Shown: piece after piece, positions 62,527 to 64,000 of the stretch
How the letters are laid out: every line of letters starts with the position of its first letter
Position numbering within the stretch: the first letter of the stretch is position 1
Assembly (NCBI GenBank): GCA_020635115.1
Contig: JACKAK010000006.1
Span: 186,001-250,000 of the forward strand
DNA length: 64,000 nt
Reading direction: 5' to 3'
DNA from: Halobacteriovoraceae bacterium
Lineage (GTDB): Bacteria > Bdellovibrionota > Bacteriovoracia > Bacteriovoracales > Bacteriovoracaceae
Made by a program: the position numbers and the translations under genes
Notes under the pieces: generated by a model
Seen by the model: the letters and a program-made list of their open reading frames with translations, nothing else
What the model was told of the DNA's origin: nothing
The model's database searches: none

Positions 62527-64000
62527 TCAATAACTTAAGTGAGGAGCTAGCCATTTCTCTACATCTTTAACAGACATTTTTTTTCGATAAGCATAGCTTT
62601 CAATTTGTTCCTTACTTATTTTACCCAAAGAAAAATAGCAAGCTTCTGGATGATTGAAATATAATCCAGAAATTGTACTCGGAGGATCCATTGCATAACT
62701 ACTCGTGAGTTTTGCTCCAGTATTTTTCTGGCCCTCAAGTAAATCCCAAATAATTTGTTTTTCAGTATGGTCAGGGCAAGAGGGATAACCTGGAGCAGGT
62801 CTAATCCCTCTATATTTTTCTTTAATCAGGTCTTCATTATTCAATTTTTCATTCAGTCCATATCCAAAAATATTTCTAACTTTTTTATGTATACACTCTC
62901 CAAGAGCTTCTACAAATCTATCTCCCAAGGCCTTTACCATAATCGAAGTATAATCATCGCCTTTTTCTTCAAAACTCTTTGCAAACTTATCCACCTCATC
63001 TCCAGATGTAACGATGAAAGCACCTAGATAGTCTTTGAGTTTATTTCCTTTTGAAAGAACAAAATCAGATAAACAATAATTTGCTTTGCTATCTTTTTCA
63101 TTTTGTTGACGCAAAAAATGCAACGTTTCAAAATGCTTTCCAAATTCATTTAACAATTCAATATCATCACCATTACTTTGTGCTGGCCATATCCCAATAA
63201 CGGCCTTGAGGTTAAATCGATTATTTTTAATGATATCAACAATTAATTTCTGAGCATCAGCAAAAAGTTCTTTGGCCTGTTTGGCAGTTTTATCATTTTC
63301 TAAAATTTTAGGATAAACTCCTTTAAGCTCCCATGTCCAAAAGAAAGGAGACCAATCAAAGAATTCGTAAACTTCTTCGAGAGAGATATTATCAAAGACC
63401 TTTACTCCTATAAAATCTGGTTTTGCAGGAATATAATCTGAACTTATTTTAAAAGAATTCTCTCTCGCTAGTTCTATACTTTTTAATTTTATAGTTTGCT
63501 GATTTTTAAAGAAGCTCTCTCTCAGAGCTTCTTGTTTTTCATCAATTTCACGAATATATTTTTCTTTAAGATTGGGAGCAAGTAGTTTAGAGCAAACCTC
63601 AACAACCAAAGACGCGTCCCCCACTCTTATAATAGGACCACTATAGTTTGGAGCAATTTTTACTGCTGTATGGGCCAAACTTGTTGTTGCCCCACCGACA
63701 AGCAAAGGAACATTGAATTTAAGTCTTTCCATTTCACTTGCGACATAAATCATTTCATCTAGAGATGGAGTGATGAGTCCACTAAGTCCTATAATGTCAG
63801 CGTCAACTTCTATGGCCTTCTTTAAAATTTCATCGCACGGAACCATAACTCCCATATCTATAACATGATAACCATTACAAGCAAGGACAACACTGACAAT
63901 ATTTTTACCAATATCATGAACATCACCTTTCACTGTTGCAATTAAAAAAGTGCCCTGACCTTTTTTATTTGATGCTTTTTTCTCTTCTTCCATAAAGGGT
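62527..64000 (-). CDS. metH: Cobalamin-dependent methionine synthase, C-terminal part (runs off window)
   Basis: At least 490 residues shown; the frame is open through base 64000 and continues to the right (PFMEEEKKASN), so ATG at 63993 is internal. The cobalamin domain shows ATVKGDVHDIGKNIVSVVL with His of DxHxxG as the lower ligand, then GLSGLITPSLDEM and GGATTS. The activation domain (SAM-binding) follows: RGIRPAPGYPSCPDHTEK and SSYAMDPPSTISGLYFNHPEA. It transfers a methyl group from methyltetrahydrofolate to homocysteine. With nrdJ it shows dependence on B12. Confidence 0.95.
   Translation of the reverse strand, partial: PFMEEEKKASNKKGQGTFLIATVKGDVHDIGKNIVSVVLACNGYHVIDMGVMVPCDEILKKAIEVDADIIGLSGLITPSLDEMIYVASEMERLKFNVPLLVGGATTSLAHTAVKIAPNYSGPIIRVGDASLVVEVCSKLLAPNLKEKYIREIDEKQEALRESFFKNQQTIKLKSIELARENSFKISSDYIPAKPDFIGVKVFDNISLEEVYEFFDWSPFFWTWELKGVYPKILENDKTAKQAKELFADAQKLIVDIIKNNRFNLKAVIGIWPAQSNGDDIELLNEFGKHFETLHFLRQQNEKDSKANYCLSDFVLSKGNKLKDYLGAFIVTSGDEVDKFAKSFEEKGDDYTSIMVKALGDRFVEALGECIHKKVRNIFGYGLNEKLNNEDLIKEKYRGIRPAPGYPSCPDHTEKQIIWDLLEGQKNTGAKLTSSYAMDPPSTISGLYFNHPEACYFSLGKISKEQIESYAYRKKMSVKDVEKWLAPHLSY

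Noticed and set aside
1..64000. CRISPR array, prophage, tRNA or rRNA genes
   Set aside because: No regularly spaced repeats, phage structural genes, tRNA T-loop sequences or rRNA sequence were found by reading both strands.

Overview
The window is AT-rich (roughly one third G+C), densely coded on both strands, and reads as a chromosomal segment of a Gram-negative bacterium. Signal-peptide lipoproteins, an outer-membrane-like barrel protein and periplasmic multihaem cytochromes show the envelope type. Low G+C, many REC/HD/cyclase/histidine kinase genes, an octahaem HAO-like cytochrome and a B12-dependent ribonucleotide reductase suggest Bdellovibrionota, most like the marine Bacteriovorax/Halobacteriovorax group. 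That placement is inference; no rRNA or tRNA gene was found.

Layout. 1-5.4 kb is an accessory island: the end of a ribbon-helix-helix protein, an InsA-like zinc-ribbon protein, a restriction-modification operon (5-methylcytosine methyltransferase, unknown 125-aa protein, PD-(D/E)xK-like nuclease), a recombinase-like HTH protein and a dead ISL3 transposase fragment. 5.4-7.4 kb holds an unknown protein, a BLUF blue-light sensor and decayed sequence. 7.4-11.5 kb: pirin, an RnfD-like membrane protein overlapping a DUF2330 protein, and a lipoprotein polysaccharide deacetylase. 11.5-16.5 kb is an ATP-grasp cluster: AstE/AspA-type zinc hydrolase, ATP-grasp enzyme, MscS channel, and RimK ligase fused to an RCK_C/TrkA_C domain. 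16.5-18.6 kb: nucleotidyl cyclase plus degenerate HD-GYP protein. 18.7-20.5 kb: lipoprotein, small protein, thiopurine methyltransferase-like enzyme.

20.5-29.3 kb is a respiratory block. A leftward operon carries an octahaem HAO-like cytochrome, a cytosolic unknown, a tetrahaem cytochrome, a ferredoxin-like FeS protein and an NrfD-like membrane subunit. Divergent from it is a cytochrome c maturation System II operon (lipoprotein, ResB, CcsA, TlpA-like thioredoxin), so haem proteins and the machinery to make them lie back to back. 29.5-33.6 kb: nrdJ, apparently starting at a non-canonical AUC codon, and a GNAT acetyltransferase. 33.6-43.6 kb: MORN-like protein, two hybrid histidine kinases, ahpCF, a lone receiver, an ABC-F ATPase and a Deg-type protease without an obvious signal peptide. 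43.9-51.6 kb: pdxST, LysM lipoprotein, barrel-like protein, AI-2E family transporter, speA and speB.

51.6-56.9 kb: a run of palindromic hairpins, a stand-alone bufferin-like (BufA1/DUF2282) protein, umuDC behind an apparently leaderless promoter with a palindromic operator, a tandem duplicated small secreted protein whose second copy has a nonsense mutation, a DSP-type phosphatase, and an SRAP (YedK/HMCES) protein also behind an apparently leaderless promoter. 56.9-64 kb: secreted unknown, pckA, an overlooked 57-aa membrane protein, two more degenerate HD-GYP proteins, and metH running off the right edge. GGCC is strongly over-represented in the core part of the window and less so in the left island.
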